Made by a program: the position numbers and the translations under genes | Assembly (NCBI RefSeq): GCF_900168025.1 | Contig: NZ_FUYN01000001.1 | Span: 62,001 to 126,000 of the forward strand | DNA length: 64,000 bases | Direction: 5' to 3' | Source of the DNA: Acetoanaerobium noterae | Lineage (GTDB): Bacteria; Bacillota; Clostridia; Peptostreptococcales; Filifactoraceae | The notes under the pieces: generated by a model | Database searches by the model: none | Told to the model about the DNA's origin: nothing | Seen by the model: only the letters and a program-made list of their open reading frames with translations | Shown: piece after piece, positions 8,192-16,564 of the stretch | Numbering within the stretch: position 1 is the first letter of the stretch | Layout of the letters: every line of letters begins with the position of its first letter

Positions 8192-8791
8192 TTAATCTAA
8201 ATACGATGTATCATTCATTGTAACTATTGTAGCTTTTTTATTTTTAGTTTTCACTATATTCATAGCCAAATTACCTTGAACTATGTTAAATATTTTATTT
8301 ATAGGTGCATCTAAAAATCCAACTAAGAGTAATTTGATTACCATAGCGTGCGCAACTATTAGTATATGTTTATTCTCATGTTTTGAATCTATTTCCCAAA
8401 AAGCTTGTTTTACACGCTCAAAAGCCTCTACAATTTTTTCTCCTTCGATAAAAGCAACTTCCTCTGGCGAGGTTTGCCAACTTGAATATAGCTCTGAATA
8501 ATTTTTTTGAATCTCTTCTATTGTTAGACCTTCCCATAATCCAAAGTTGATTTCTCTAAATCCTTTTTCTAAATGAATTTCTGAGGATGGTCTGATTATT
8601 TTAGCTGTTTCATAAGCTCTTTTTAAATCCGATGAATATACTTCATCAATATGCATATGAGAAATTTTTCTTGAAAATTGTCTTGCATGCTCAATACCTT
8701 GCTCAGTAAGCTCCGAATTTTTTTGGCCTTGTGTTCTTTTTTCAGTATTCCAAACAGTTTTTCCATGTCTAACGATATAGTATGTATTCAT
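8192..8791 (-). CDS. histidine phosphatase family protein (phosphoglycerate-mutase-like)
   Basis: 199 residues. The RHG motif (residues 8-10, YIVRHGKTVWN) supplies the phosphohistidine. REINFGLWEG (79-88) carries the acid, and AHAM (147-150) the second histidine. Length and pattern fit cofactor-dependent phosphatases such as CobC/GpmB types; substrate specificity is not readable. An in-frame ATG at 8806 lies inside the GAGGG ribosome-binding sequence that serves the ATG at 8791, so the shorter form is chosen. It starts a run that continues into cmk and follows a terminator. Confidence 0.86.
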   Translation of the reverse strand: MNTYYIVRHGKTVWNTEKRTQGQKNSELTEQGIEHARQFSRKISHMHIDEVYSSDLKRAYETAKIIRPSSEIHLEKGFREINFGLWEGLTIEEIQKNYSELYSSWQTSPEEVAFIEGEKIVEAFERVKQAFWEIDSKHENKHILIVAHAMVIKLLLVGFLDAPINKIFNIVQGNLAMNIVKTKNKKATIVTMNDTSYLD

Positions 8792-8875
8792 ATTATTATC
8801 CCTCATATCATAAAAATAATAAAATATAGTAACATAAAATTTGATGTTCTTAGCTAAAAATAAATCTCAGCAACA

Positions 8876-8905
8876 AAAAAGAGAAATATATTATATTTCT
8901 CTTTT
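8876..8905 (-). terminator. terminator of the kor-rpiR operon
   Basis: An AAAAGAGAAATATA stem with its complement lies 65 bp after the RpiR-family stop and runs into a T-rich stretch on the minus strand. It separates this operon from the histidine phosphatase gene. Confidence 0.75.
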
Positions 8906-8970
8906 AATACTTATTGTACACCATTACAATGATTAATGTAAATTTATTTAATCACTTTTACTCATTGTAC

Positions 8971-9840
8971 TTATTTTTCATCATAAATTTTGTATTCTTT
9001 CCAAATTTCTTCAAGCATATCAAAATATTTAGTAATTTCTTCTTTTTTCCTCATCCCTACAGCTACAATTAAAGCATTTGCAACACTTAATGGCGCAACT
9101 AAGGAATCTACGAAGGAAGCCATATTACTTCTTGTTATAAGAGTTTCATCAGATAATGTCGCAATTGGAGATAAATGGCTATCAGTAATTGATACTATTT
9201 CTGCACCTTGCTCTTTTGCATATTGCAATAGCTCAAAGGTTCGCTTTGAATATCTAGGGAAACTTATTCCAATAACTAAATCATCCTTGCCAACCTTTAA
9301 AATTTGTTCAAAAACATCACTTATTCCATAGTTAACTAAAACAACATTATCCAAAATTAGGTTTAGATAAAAGCTTAAGTATTCTCCGATAGCAGCTGAG
9401 CTTCTAAGACCTACTATATAAATTTTCTTTGCACTCAGCAATTGATTTATAACACTTTCAAATGAAGATGGATTGATTTCATCAAGGGTTCCCTTTATAT
9501 TTTCTATATCAGCTTTTAACACCTTTTTTAATATCGCAAAATCACTTGAATATTCCTTTGACATTTCAACTCTTTGAACAGTTGTAAGCTTTGTTTTAAT
9601 CAATTCTTGCAGGGATTTTTGTAATAATGGATAGCCACTATATCCAAGAGCATTGGCAAATCTTACTACTGTAGATTCACTCACCCCTACTGTTTCTCCC
9701 AATTTAGCCGCAGTCATAAACGCTGCTTTATCATAATTCACTAATATAAATTGAGCAATTATTTTTTGACCTTTGCTAAGTTTAGAAAATTTTCCTTGGA
9801 TTAATGATATTAAATCTTTTTTTTCCGATTCACTACCCAT
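8971..9840 (-). CDS. RpiR/MurR-family transcriptional regulator
   Basis: 289 residues with the family layout: an N-terminal HTH_6 domain (about 1-80, with the recognition helix around GVSESTVVRFANALGYSGYP) and a C-terminal SIS sugar-isomerase-like ligand domain (about 120-260; KIYIVGLRSSAAIGEY, DLVIGISFPRYSKRTFELL). SIS domains in this family usually sense phosphosugars. A TTG two codons upstream is in frame, but AAAGGGG is spaced eight bases from the ATG at 9840, so that is preferred. It begins 17 bp after korC and before the terminator, so it is probably cotranscribed with korDABC, an unusual partner for this family. Confidence 0.9.
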   Translation of the reverse strand: MGSESEKKDLISLIQGKFSKLSKGQKIIAQFILVNYDKAAFMTAAKLGETVGVSESTVVRFANALGYSGYPLLQKSLQELIKTKLTTVQRVEMSKEYSSDFAILKKVLKADIENIKGTLDEINPSSFESVINQLLSAKKIYIVGLRSSAAIGEYLSFYLNLILDNVVLVNYGISDVFEQILKVGKDDLVIGISFPRYSKRTFELLQYAKEQGAEIVSITDSHLSPIATLSDETLITRSNMASFVDSLVAPLSVANALIVAVGMRKKEEITKYFDMLEEIWKEYKIYDEK

Positions 9841-9857
9841 ATGCAAATCCCCTTTAA

Positions 9858-10388
9858 TTATAATTTTATTAGCTGAATCCCTTCTTCAAATGCAGTTGTA
9901 TTAAGACTCTCAGTTCCTTGAGGAACTCTTTGAAGTATAGCATCTAATACAGATTGCTTCTCAAGCTCAGGTATCAGCTGAGTTAACACACCCAGAGCAA
10001 CAATATTTGCAACCATGGATTTTCCTATCTTTTCACTTGCAGTTTTTAGAATAGGCAATTTATAAATCATATCTACTTCTATTTTATCATTAGTTTGTAT
10101 ACTTTCGTCAACAACTATTATTGACTTTGAATCTAAATCATGAATATACTGATCAAAAGCCTTCTGTGAAAGAGCAAGTAATATATTTGGTTTTCTAACT
10201 TTTGGGAAGAATATTTCTTCATCTCCAATTATTACTTCTGCTTTACTAGCTCCCCCTCTAGCTTCAGGTCCATAAGACTGGCTTTGAATTGCATTTAGCC
10301 CTTGATTTATGGCTGCTTCAGCTAATATAATTCCTGCTAGAATTAATCCTTGGCCTCCTGAACCGCTTAATCTCAATTCTTTTTTCAT
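9858..10388 (-). CDS. korC: 2-oxoacid:ferredoxin oxidoreductase, gamma subunit
   Basis: 176 residues, the gamma chain of a four-subunit 2-oxoacid:acceptor oxidoreductase. The characteristic N-terminal GSGGQGLILAG (8-18) and YGPEARGGASKAEVII (about 39-54) are present. The complex oxidatively decarboxylates a 2-oxoacid with CoA and ferredoxin; the set resembles 2-oxoglutarate oxidoreductases (KorABCD). The start overlaps the beta stop as TAATG, so translation is coupled. The exact substrate (2-oxoglutarate or branched-chain 2-oxoacids) is inferred. Confidence 0.88.
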   Translation of the reverse strand: MKKELRLSGSGGQGLILAGIILAEAAINQGLNAIQSQSYGPEARGGASKAEVIIGDEEIFFPKVRKPNILLALSQKAFDQYIHDLDSKSIIVVDESIQTNDKIEVDMIYKLPILKTASEKIGKSMVANIVALGVLTQLIPELEKQSVLDAILQRVPQGTESLNTTAFEEGIQLIKL

Positions 10389-11215
10389 TATTCTTCTCCT
10401 CCTGTAGAAAACAGCTCTATGATTTTATCATATTCTGCAGTATATTCTGGTTCCACAGAATGATGAAACTCTCCCATAAACATTTTATTTTCTAATTTTT
10501 CAGGAGACAATTTATCCTTTACTTTTATATCTACAAAGGTATCTTTTAAATGATTTAATAAATCAACAGCTCCACCTTTTTTATTTTTTCTTCCGTAGTA
10601 GGTTGGGCATGAGCTTATTCCTTCAATAAGAGAGAATCCTTTATGGTTAATTCCAGTTTTAATATATTCAATCATTTTATTAGCATGATAAGCAGTTGAT
10701 CTTGCAACGTAAGTCGCTCCTGCTCCCTTTGCTAATGAACAAATGTCAAATGCTTTGTCTATATTACCAAAAGGCGCTGTAGTTCCTCTATCTCCTTTTG
10801 GAGTAGTAGGCGAGAACTGTCCTCCAGTCATTCCATAAATGTTGTTATTAAACACAATAGTAGTTATATCGATATTTCTTCTGCAGGCATGAATTAAATG
10901 ATTTCCACCAATTGCAGATGCATCTCCGTCTCCTGTAACCACGATAACATGAAGGTCTGGATTTGCAAACTTAACTCCTGTAGCAAAAGCCAAGGCTCTT
11001 CCGTGGGTCGTATGTAAAGTATTAAAATCCATATATCCACTTGCTCTAGATGAACATCCAATACCAGATACTATACACACCTTATCTTTATCTAGCTTTA
11101 AATCTTCAATCGCAACAGCAATTGCTCTCATTAATATACCATGTCCACAACCAGGACACCAAATATGTGGAAGTCTATCTGTTCTCATAGTTTGACTGAT
11201 TATTTCACTGGACAT
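10388..11215 (-). CDS. korB: 2-oxoacid:ferredoxin oxidoreductase, beta (thiamine diphosphate) subunit
   Basis: 275 residues. The thiamine-diphosphate fold shows CPGCGHG (20-26), GIGCSSRASGY (51-61), the GDGD motif (95-98) and NNNIYGMTGGQ (123-133), giving the GDG-X(24-27)-NN Mg-TPP signature. CPGCGHG and the later cysteines are typical of the Fe-S-binding beta chains. It overlaps the end of korA by 16 bp. The YGMTGGQ form is common in 2-oxoglutarate-type enzymes, which supports the kor assignment, but this is not decisive. Confidence 0.92.
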   Translation of the reverse strand: MSSEIISQTMRTDRLPHIWCPGCGHGILMRAIAVAIEDLKLDKDKVCIVSGIGCSSRASGYMDFNTLHTTHGRALAFATGVKFANPDLHVIVVTGDGDASAIGGNHLIHACRRNIDITTIVFNNNIYGMTGGQFSPTTPKGDRGTTAPFGNIDKAFDICSLAKGAGATYVARSTAYHANKMIEYIKTGINHKGFSLIEGISSCPTYYGRKNKKGGAVDLLNHLKDTFVDIKVKDKLSPEKLENKMFMGEFHHSVEPEYTAEYDKIIELFSTGGEE

Positions 11216-12348
11216 TTCACAACCTCCATAAATGATTCTATAATTTCTTCAGGAGATATGATTTCTCCATTAGCTTTATTAACACCTTTAACAATATTCT
11301 TATCCTCTACAGCTAACTTTACTGGTTCTATCATCTGACCTAAATTCATTTCTGCAACAAAAATATTTTTCTTATTTTTTGATATTTCTTGCATTCTTTG
11401 TTCTGGGAAAGGCCATACAGTTTTCGGTGCAAAATAGCCTACATTGTAGCCTTGCTCTCTAAGCGTTGCAACAGCTTCTTTAACTGATCTTACAATTCCT
11501 CCAAATGCAATAAACAAAGTCTCTGCTTCTTGAGCAAAGCCTTCTTCATAAATCAAAATATCGTCTAAATTATTATTGATTTTTGCCATTAATCTATCGA
11601 GTAATTTAGCTGCTTCCTTAGTACTGTTTGTTGGAAACCCAGTCTCATCATGTACTAAACCAGTGATATTATATCTATATCCAGTTCCAAAATTTGCCAT
11701 AGGCGGAACTAAATCTTCTGTAAACTCGTATGCTTTATATTCACTAGGAGCTACTTTTGGAAGCTTTCTAGGTACTATTTCCAGCTCTCCAGCTTCAGGA
11801 ATTTCTATTTTTTCTCTTAAATGACCTACTACTTCATCCATTAACAAGATAACAGGAGTTCTATATTTTTCAGAAAAATTAAATGCCTTTACAGTTAATT
11901 CAAATACTTCTCTTACAGTTGTAGGAGAAAGAGCAATTACAGGATGATCTCCATGAGTTCCCCATTTAGCTTGCATATAGTCACCTTGTCCTGGAGATGT
12001 AGGAAGACCTGTACTAGGACCATGTCTTTGAACGTTAACTATGACGCAAGGAATTTCAGTGATACATGCATATCCAATATTTTCTTGCTTAAGTGAAAAT
12101 CCTGGACCACTTGTCGCAGTCATTGCCTTAGCTCCTGCAACCGCTGCCCCTATTGTAGTAGCCATTCCTGCTATCTCGTCTTCCATTTGAATAAATTTAC
12201 CTTTATTTTTAGGCAGAAGTTCCGATGAAACCTCAGCAATTTCTGTTGACGGAGTTATAGGATAACCAGCAAAAAAATTCATTCCTGCATAAATCGCACC
12301 GTGAACACAGGCTTCATTACCCTGCAATAATTTTATATTTTTTTTCAT
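11200..12348 (-). CDS. korA: 2-oxoacid:ferredoxin oxidoreductase, alpha subunit
   Basis: 382 residues with the pyrimidine-binding domain I (GYPITPSTEIAE, about 29-40; EDEIAGMATTIGAAVAG, about 57-73) and the TSGPGFSL region near 80-87 that contacts the cofactor, followed by domain II near 270-350. Unlike pyruvate oxidoreductases, the gamma domain is not fused. It starts with ATG behind AGAGGTG, two bases after the delta stop, and is in the order delta-alpha-beta-gamma, as in other KorDABC operons. Confidence 0.92.
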   Translation of the reverse strand: MKKNIKLLQGNEACVHGAIYAGMNFFAGYPITPSTEIAEVSSELLPKNKGKFIQMEDEIAGMATTIGAAVAGAKAMTATSGPGFSLKQENIGYACITEIPCVIVNVQRHGPSTGLPTSPGQGDYMQAKWGTHGDHPVIALSPTTVREVFELTVKAFNFSEKYRTPVILLMDEVVGHLREKIEIPEAGELEIVPRKLPKVAPSEYKAYEFTEDLVPPMANFGTGYRYNITGLVHDETGFPTNSTKEAAKLLDRLMAKINNNLDDILIYEEGFAQEAETLFIAFGGIVRSVKEAVATLREQGYNVGYFAPKTVWPFPEQRMQEISKNKKNIFVAEMNLGQMIEPVKLAVEDKNIVKGVNKANGEIISPEEIIESFMEVVKCPVK

Positions 12349-12350
12349 AA

Positions 12351-12539
12351 TTACACCTCTTTCAAATAGATAGCATAATCAGGACATCTTAGTTCACACT
12401 GCCCGCATTTTATACATGAATCGCCATCTAATATAGCTATTTTCCCATTTTCTAATCCTAAAACTTTCTTAGGACAAAAAGCAACACAAATTCCACAGCC
12501 CTTGCACCATTCTGGCTTTATTACCAATTTCTTATCCAA
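12351..12539 (-). CDS. korD: 2-oxoacid:ferredoxin oxidoreductase, delta (8Fe ferredoxin) subunit
   Basis: A 62-residue ferredoxin-like chain with two complete 4Fe-4S motifs: Cys12, 15, 18 and 22, and Cys42, 45, 48 and 52. It passes electrons from the TPP subunit to soluble ferredoxin. It starts at a TTG (12537-12539) with GAGGAG ten bases upstream; the only ATG upstream runs straight into TGA. It is the first gene of the korDABC operon. Confidence 0.92.
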   Translation of the reverse strand: MDKKLVIKPEWCKGCGICVAFCPKKVLGLENGKIAILDGDSCIKCGQCELRCPDYAIYLKEV

Positions 12540-12604
12540 TGGTCACATCTCCTCAAATATTGATTTATACTGTATATTCTAAAAGATTCTACTGCTTAAG
12601 TTTA

Positions 12605-12625
12605 GCAAAATTATTGCAATTTTGC
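12605..12625. repeat. TTGCA-rich palindrome upstream of korDABC (candidate operator)
   Basis: GCAAAATT (12605-12612) and AATTTTGC (12618-12625) form a perfect 8-bp inverted repeat with a five-base centre ATTGC, 66 bp upstream of the korD start. Further TTGCA copies occur nearby at 12661 and 12673. It looks like a regulator binding site. No match to a consensus known to me, so the regulator (possibly the operon's own RpiR protein) is inference. Confidence 0.45.
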
Positions 12626-12675
12626 AAGTTTTATTTCATGTTGATGAGTTTTAATTTCATTTGCAGTATAAATTG

Positions 12676-12705
12676 CAAAAACACCTAAATTTTTAGGTGT
12701 TTTTG
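12676..12705 (-). terminator. terminator after the oxaloacetate decarboxylase gene
   Basis: A 14-bp perfect stem CAAAAACACCTAAA with its complement and a two-base apparent loop (in practice a few more unpaired bases) lies about 49 bp beyond the stop at 12754. The stem ends in a run of five Ts on the minus strand. Confidence 0.85.
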
Positions 12706-12753
12706 TAATAGAAAAGCTTTATTTTGATTTTTTACACATCATATATTTCATTT

Positions 12754-14151
12754 TTATACAGGATGTGTGCAATCTTTTGAATTGTATAGAGTAGTTTCTA
12801 TCTTATATTTTTTTGACCACTTATCTTCTAAAAACTTTTTTGCAACTTCTGGAAAAAGTGCATATGACAAAATATCCTCTGTTGACGTTGCAAATTCTTT
12901 AATCTCGTCTTTAAACTTTTTAAACTGAGGCTCAATTAAATCTGCAGGTCTACAAGTTATAGGTTTGTCATTTCCAATAATTTTACTTATAACCTCAAGG
13001 TTGATTTGAGCAGGAGATTTTCCATATTGCCCTTTTACATAATCTTTTATCTCCTTTGGAACCATTTTATATCTTTCTCCCATAATCACATTCATAACTG
13101 CTTGAGTCCCTACCATCTGACTCATAGGAGTAACAAGAGGAGGATATCCTAAATCTTCTCTTACTCTAGGAACCTCTTTTAATACTTCTTCATACTTATC
13201 TTCCATTTGCTGTAGCTTCAGCTGTGAAAGAAGGTTTGAAAGCATACCCCCAGGAACCTGATATATAAGTGCATTTGGATCTACAGATGTAACCTTATAA
13301 TTTAGCATGCCATTTTTAATGTACTTTTCTTTTATTTCCTTAAAATAATCCGATATCTCAGTCAAAGCTTTTAAATCTAGATTAGTGTCATAACCAGAGT
13401 TAATTAAGGTTGCTGCCATAGACTCTGTAGCAGGCTGAGACGTTCCCATAGCAAAAGGTGATATTGCAGTATCTATTATATCAGCACCTGCCTCTATAGC
13501 TTTTAAATACATCATAGAAGCTACTCCACTAGTATAATGGCTATGGATTTCTAAATCCAAATCAACGTTTTCTTTTATTGCTTTAACTAAGTTATATGCA
13601 TCCTGAGGAAGAAGGATTCCAGCCATATCTTTTATACATATACTATCAGCTCCCAGATCTCTCATTTGCTTAGCAACTGATACATAATATTCTTCATTGT
13701 GAACTGGACTTGTAGTATAAGATATAGCACATTGGATATGTCCATTTTCTTTTTTCCCAGATTTAACTACTGTTTCTATATTTCTAACGTCGTTTAGCGC
13801 ATCAAAAACTCTAATAATATCTATACCATTTTCGATTGATTTTCTTACGAATAAATCTACTATATCATCAGAATAATGCTTGTATCCTAATAAATTTTGA
13901 CCTCTTAAGAGCATTTGAAGATTCGTTTTCTTTACTGCTTTTCTTATAGTTCTTAGTCTCTCCCATGGATCTTCTCCAAGATATCTCAAGCAAGAGTCAA
14001 AAGTTGCTCCACCCCACATCTCAAGTGAATAATATCCTGCACTATCAAGCTGCTGTAAAACAGGTAGCATTTCTTTTGTACTAAGTCTAGTTGCAATAAG
14101 AGATTGATGAGCATCTCTTAGGATTGTTTCGGTAAATCGAATCTTCTTCAT
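12754..14151 (-). CDS. oxaloacetate decarboxylase alpha subunit / PycB-type carboxyltransferase
   Basis: 465 residues. The TIM-barrel carboxyltransferase carries RDAHQSL (12-18), the metal and carboxybiotin lysine motif CIKDMAG (172-178, Lys174) and the zinc ligands HSH (203-205). The C-terminal PYC_OADA domain (about 290-450) follows. It ends at 465 without the biotinyl domain and AMKM lysine found in full OadA/PycB chains of about 580-600 residues. No biotin carrier, biotin carboxylase or membrane beta subunit is next to it, so any carrier must be encoded elsewhere. It moves CO2 between biotin and pyruvate/oxaloacetate. GGAGGAA precedes the ATG. Confidence 0.88.
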   Translation of the reverse strand: MKKIRFTETILRDAHQSLIATRLSTKEMLPVLQQLDSAGYYSLEMWGGATFDSCLRYLGEDPWERLRTIRKAVKKTNLQMLLRGQNLLGYKHYSDDIVDLFVRKSIENGIDIIRVFDALNDVRNIETVVKSGKKENGHIQCAISYTTSPVHNEEYYVSVAKQMRDLGADSICIKDMAGILLPQDAYNLVKAIKENVDLDLEIHSHYTSGVASMMYLKAIEAGADIIDTAISPFAMGTSQPATESMAATLINSGYDTNLDLKALTEISDYFKEIKEKYIKNGMLNYKVTSVDPNALIYQVPGGMLSNLLSQLKLQQMEDKYEEVLKEVPRVREDLGYPPLVTPMSQMVGTQAVMNVIMGERYKMVPKEIKDYVKGQYGKSPAQINLEVISKIIGNDKPITCRPADLIEPQFKKFKDEIKEFATSTEDILSYALFPEVAKKFLEDKWSKKYKIETTLYNSKDCTHPV

Positions 14152-14170
14152 TTTTTCCTCCTAAAAAAAT

Positions 14171-14590
14171 TTATTTGGAACTACAACATGTATTTGCAAA
14201 GAAATCTTTTGTGTCCAAAATTAAATAATTTGATTCTTCTCCCTTTAAATCTATCATAAAATCACTGAAAAATAAAGGATTAAAACCTATTTTTGCATAA
14301 AATGATTCATCTCTTGCAATTTTCACAATAATTTTAGTTACATCTAGAAGGTCCATAGCATTGATGAGAGTTCTAATTAACCCATCTTTAATCAGTTCTT
14401 CATCAGTCATCATATGTACATAATTTAACTTGCAAAATTGACCTTCAATTTCATAAAAACATGACCCAATAATTTCATCTCCATCTTGAGCTATCATTAC
14501 ATTGTCATTTACATACTCAGATGGTATCTCAGACAATAAGGCAGATATAATTTCATTTTTCTCTTTACCATAATTTTTGAATAGAATCAT
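14171..14590 (-). CDS. GNAT-like acetyltransferase domain protein, unknown substrate
   Basis: 139 residues. The middle contains GDEIIGSCFYEIEGQFCKLNYVHM, then a helix (LIKDGLIRTLINAMDLL) and KIIVKIARDESFYAKIGFNPLFF, a strand/helix pattern seen in the C-terminal half of GNAT acetyltransferases (FYxKxGF). The acetyl-CoA loop (Q/RxxGxG/A) is not clearly present, so it could be a degenerate or non-catalytic relative. The protein ends in a Cys pair (NTCCSSK). It lies between rluB and the carboxyltransferase gene with short gaps and AAGGAGAA before the ATG, and probably belongs to one transcript with them. Confidence 0.6.
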   Translation of the reverse strand: MILFKNYGKEKNEIISALLSEIPSEYVNDNVMIAQDGDEIIGSCFYEIEGQFCKLNYVHMMTDEELIKDGLIRTLINAMDLLDVTKIIVKIARDESFYAKIGFNPLFFSDFMIDLKGEESNYLILDTKDFFANTCCSSK

Positions 14591-14594
14591 TTTG

Positions 14595-15302
14595 TTATTC
14601 TCCTTTTAATTCACATATTTTTTTCAAGTATTCAACTTCTTCATTTGTTAGCTTTCTGTATGTTCCTTCTTTTAAATCCATTAATTTCAATTTACCTATT
14701 GAGACTCTTTTTAAATCTAGGACATTCTTTCCAAGTGCTGAAAACATTTTTCTTATCTGCCTATTCTTACCTTCTTTTATAATCACTTCATAAGAAGTAT
14801 TACCAATAAATGTTATCCTGCTTTTAGCTGTTATATATCCCCCTATATCAATTCCAGATTTAAACTTTTCAATTTCACTATTGGATAGAGCTGAGCTTAC
14901 TTTAACTTCATATATTTTTTCAATATGATATTTGGGATGAGTTAAGGCATAGGTTAAATCTCCATCATTTGTCATAAGTAGCAAGCCTCTACTGTCGTAA
15001 TCCAGTCTTCCAACCGGATAAATTCTTTGTTTTTTATCAAAAAAATCTACTACTGAAGGTCTTCCAAACTGATCCTTTGCCGTAGAAACATAGCCTATAG
15101 GTTTATTTAGCATATAATAATATTTTTCTTCAACTTTATTTATAATCTTTCCATCTATTTTTACAATATCTATTTCACTTACTTTAGTTGATAAATCGCT
15201 CACTACACTGTCATTAATTCTAACTCTTCCTTCTTGTATCATTTCTTCTGCTTTTCTTCTAGAAGCAATTCCGCAGCTAGCTATAAATTTGTTTATCCTC
15301 AT
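14595..15302 (-). CDS. rluB: 23S rRNA pseudouridine synthase, RsuA/RluB family
   Basis: 235 residues: an N-terminal S4 RNA-binding domain (about 1-60, MRINKFIASCGIASRRKAEEMI) and a pseudouridine synthase catalytic domain with GRLDYDSRGLLLMTNDG, whose catalytic Asp is residue 101. The later KEGKNRQIRKM motif (about 180-190) is the family signature. Family members isomerise one uridine in rRNA; RluB-type (23S U2605 region) is the usual clostridial annotation, with RsuA as the alternative. AAGGGAA precedes the ATG. A plausible promoter lies at 15329-15357. Confidence 0.88.
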   Translation of the reverse strand: MRINKFIASCGIASRRKAEEMIQEGRVRINDSVVSDLSTKVSEIDIVKIDGKIINKVEEKYYYMLNKPIGYVSTAKDQFGRPSVVDFFDKKQRIYPVGRLDYDSRGLLLMTNDGDLTYALTHPKYHIEKIYEVKVSSALSNSEIEKFKSGIDIGGYITAKSRITFIGNTSYEVIIKEGKNRQIRKMFSALGKNVLDLKRVSIGKLKLMDLKEGTYRKLTNEEVEYLKKICELKGE

Positions 15303-15328
15303 AAGGTTCCCTTCTTTACTATTTTACT

Positions 15329-15357
15329 GTTATAATAAGTATATATCATAAATGTAA
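15329..15357 (-). promoter_or_regulatory. predicted promoter of rluB
   Basis: On the minus strand TTACAT and TATAAC are separated by 17 bp, about 27 bp upstream of the rluB start. It is a fair sigma-A-type match. Confidence 0.5.
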
Positions 15358-15426
15358 CTATAAAAAAATAATTGAATTACTATTTTAACTAATTGTCTAT
15401 GCAATATCTTTAAGGAGATGTACTAT

Positions 15427-15966
15427 ATGGTAATAGGAGAAAAAATTAAACGACTAAGAATATTAAACAACCTTACACAGGAAGAATTAGCACTCAGGTG
15501 CGATTTAACTAAAGGATTTATATCTAAATTGGAAAGAGATTTAACCTCTCCATCTATAGCAACGCTTGTAGATATACTAGAAGCTCTAGGAACAGATTTA
15601 AAAGATTTCTTCAATGAAAGCTCAAACAACAAAATTGTTTTTGGAAAAGAAGATATTTACGATGCATATTATGAACATAACAAGTCTAAAATTCACTGGC
15701 TAATTCCAAATTCTCAGAAAAACTCCATGGAACCAATCCTAATCGAAATTGAACCAGAGGGGATAAGTGAACTAGATAGACCTCATCCTGGTGAAGAATT
15801 TGGATATGTATTAAAAGGTTCAATAATTTTAGTTGTAGGAAACAAAAAGTATAAAGTAAAAAAAGGAGAAAGCTTCTACTTTACTCCTGACAAAGAACAC
15901 TATATAATAAATAATTCTACAACAAATGCTGAGATTATTTGGGTTTCAACTCCACCTTCATTTTAA
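15427..15966 (+). CDS. XRE-family regulator with C-terminal cupin domain
   Basis: 179 residues. An N-terminal helix-turn-helix (about 4-60, EEKIKRLR-like start, LTQEELALRCDLTKGFISKLERDL) is joined to a C-terminal cupin (about 100-175; HPGEEFGYVLKGSIILVVGNKKY, then KGESFYFTPDKEHYIIN). Regulators of this architecture often sense small metabolites through the cupin and resemble PuuR/SinR-like proteins. The ATG at 15418 overlaps AAGGAG, whereas the ATG at 15427 lies nine bases after it, so the latter is used. It is divergent from rluB and convergent with scpB, seven bases apart. Confidence 0.86.
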   Translation: MVIGEKIKRLRILNNLTQEELALRCDLTKGFISKLERDLTSPSIATLVDILEALGTDLKDFFNESSNNKIVFGKEDIYDAYYEHNKSKIHWLIPNSQKNSMEPILIEIEPEGISELDRPHPGEEFGYVLKGSIILVVGNKKYKVKKGESFYFTPDKEHYIINNSTTNAEIIWVSTPPSF

Positions 15967-15973
15967 TTATAAT

Positions 15974-16564
15974 TTACATATCTTCTTTAAGAACTGGCAA
16001 GTCTTTGAGAGATTCTATAGAAAACTGCTTTAGGAACATCTCAGTTGTCTTATAGATTATTGGTTTTCCTATCTTATCAAGTCTTCCAGCTTCTTCAATT
16101 AGATTTGCCTCTAATAATGTCGCTATTGCTTTATCACATTTTACTCCCCTGATGCTTTCTATTTCTGGCTTTGTGATTGGTTGTTTGTACGCTATGATGG
16201 AAAGAGTTTCTAAAGAAGCTTGTGTTAGAGATTTTTTCTTAATAGGATGTAAATAAAGTGAAATGTAATCATAGTTATCTGATTTTGTGGCAAGTTGCAT
16301 TTTTTCATCAATAATCACTAACTCTAAACCACTATCTGATTCCTTATATCTTTCTTTTAAAAGCTCTAAGCTATACCTAATTTCCTTTAAAGACACATCT
16401 ATACTCTTACTCTTGAAAATAGCTTGTATATCCTTAAAGGATATCAAATCACCATATGCAAACATCAACGATTCACATACAGATATAATTTTATTGATTT
16501 TATCAGACTTTGGATGATTTAAATAGATTTGTCCGTCTGACTCTACATTAAATTGCTTATCCAA
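15974..16564 (-). CDS. scpB: segregation and condensation protein B
   Basis: 196 residues of paired winged helices, the kleisin-associated subunit of the SMC-ScpAB condensin. Visible conserved stretch: LTQASLETLSIIAYKQPITKPEIESIRGV (about 113-141). The start is a TTG at 16564 overlapping the scpA stop by 8 bp, with AAAGGTGG seven bases upstream. It acts with ScpA and with the SMC protein encoded 31 kb away in the same window. Confidence 0.94.
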   Translation of the reverse strand: MDKQFNVESDGQIYLNHPKSDKINKIISVCESLMFAYGDLISFKDIQAIFKSKSIDVSLKEIRYSLELLKERYKESDSGLELVIIDEKMQLATKSDNYDYISLYLHPIKKKSLTQASLETLSIIAYKQPITKPEIESIRGVKCDKAIATLLEANLIEEAGRLDKIGKPIIYKTTEMFLKQFSIESLKDLPVLKEDM

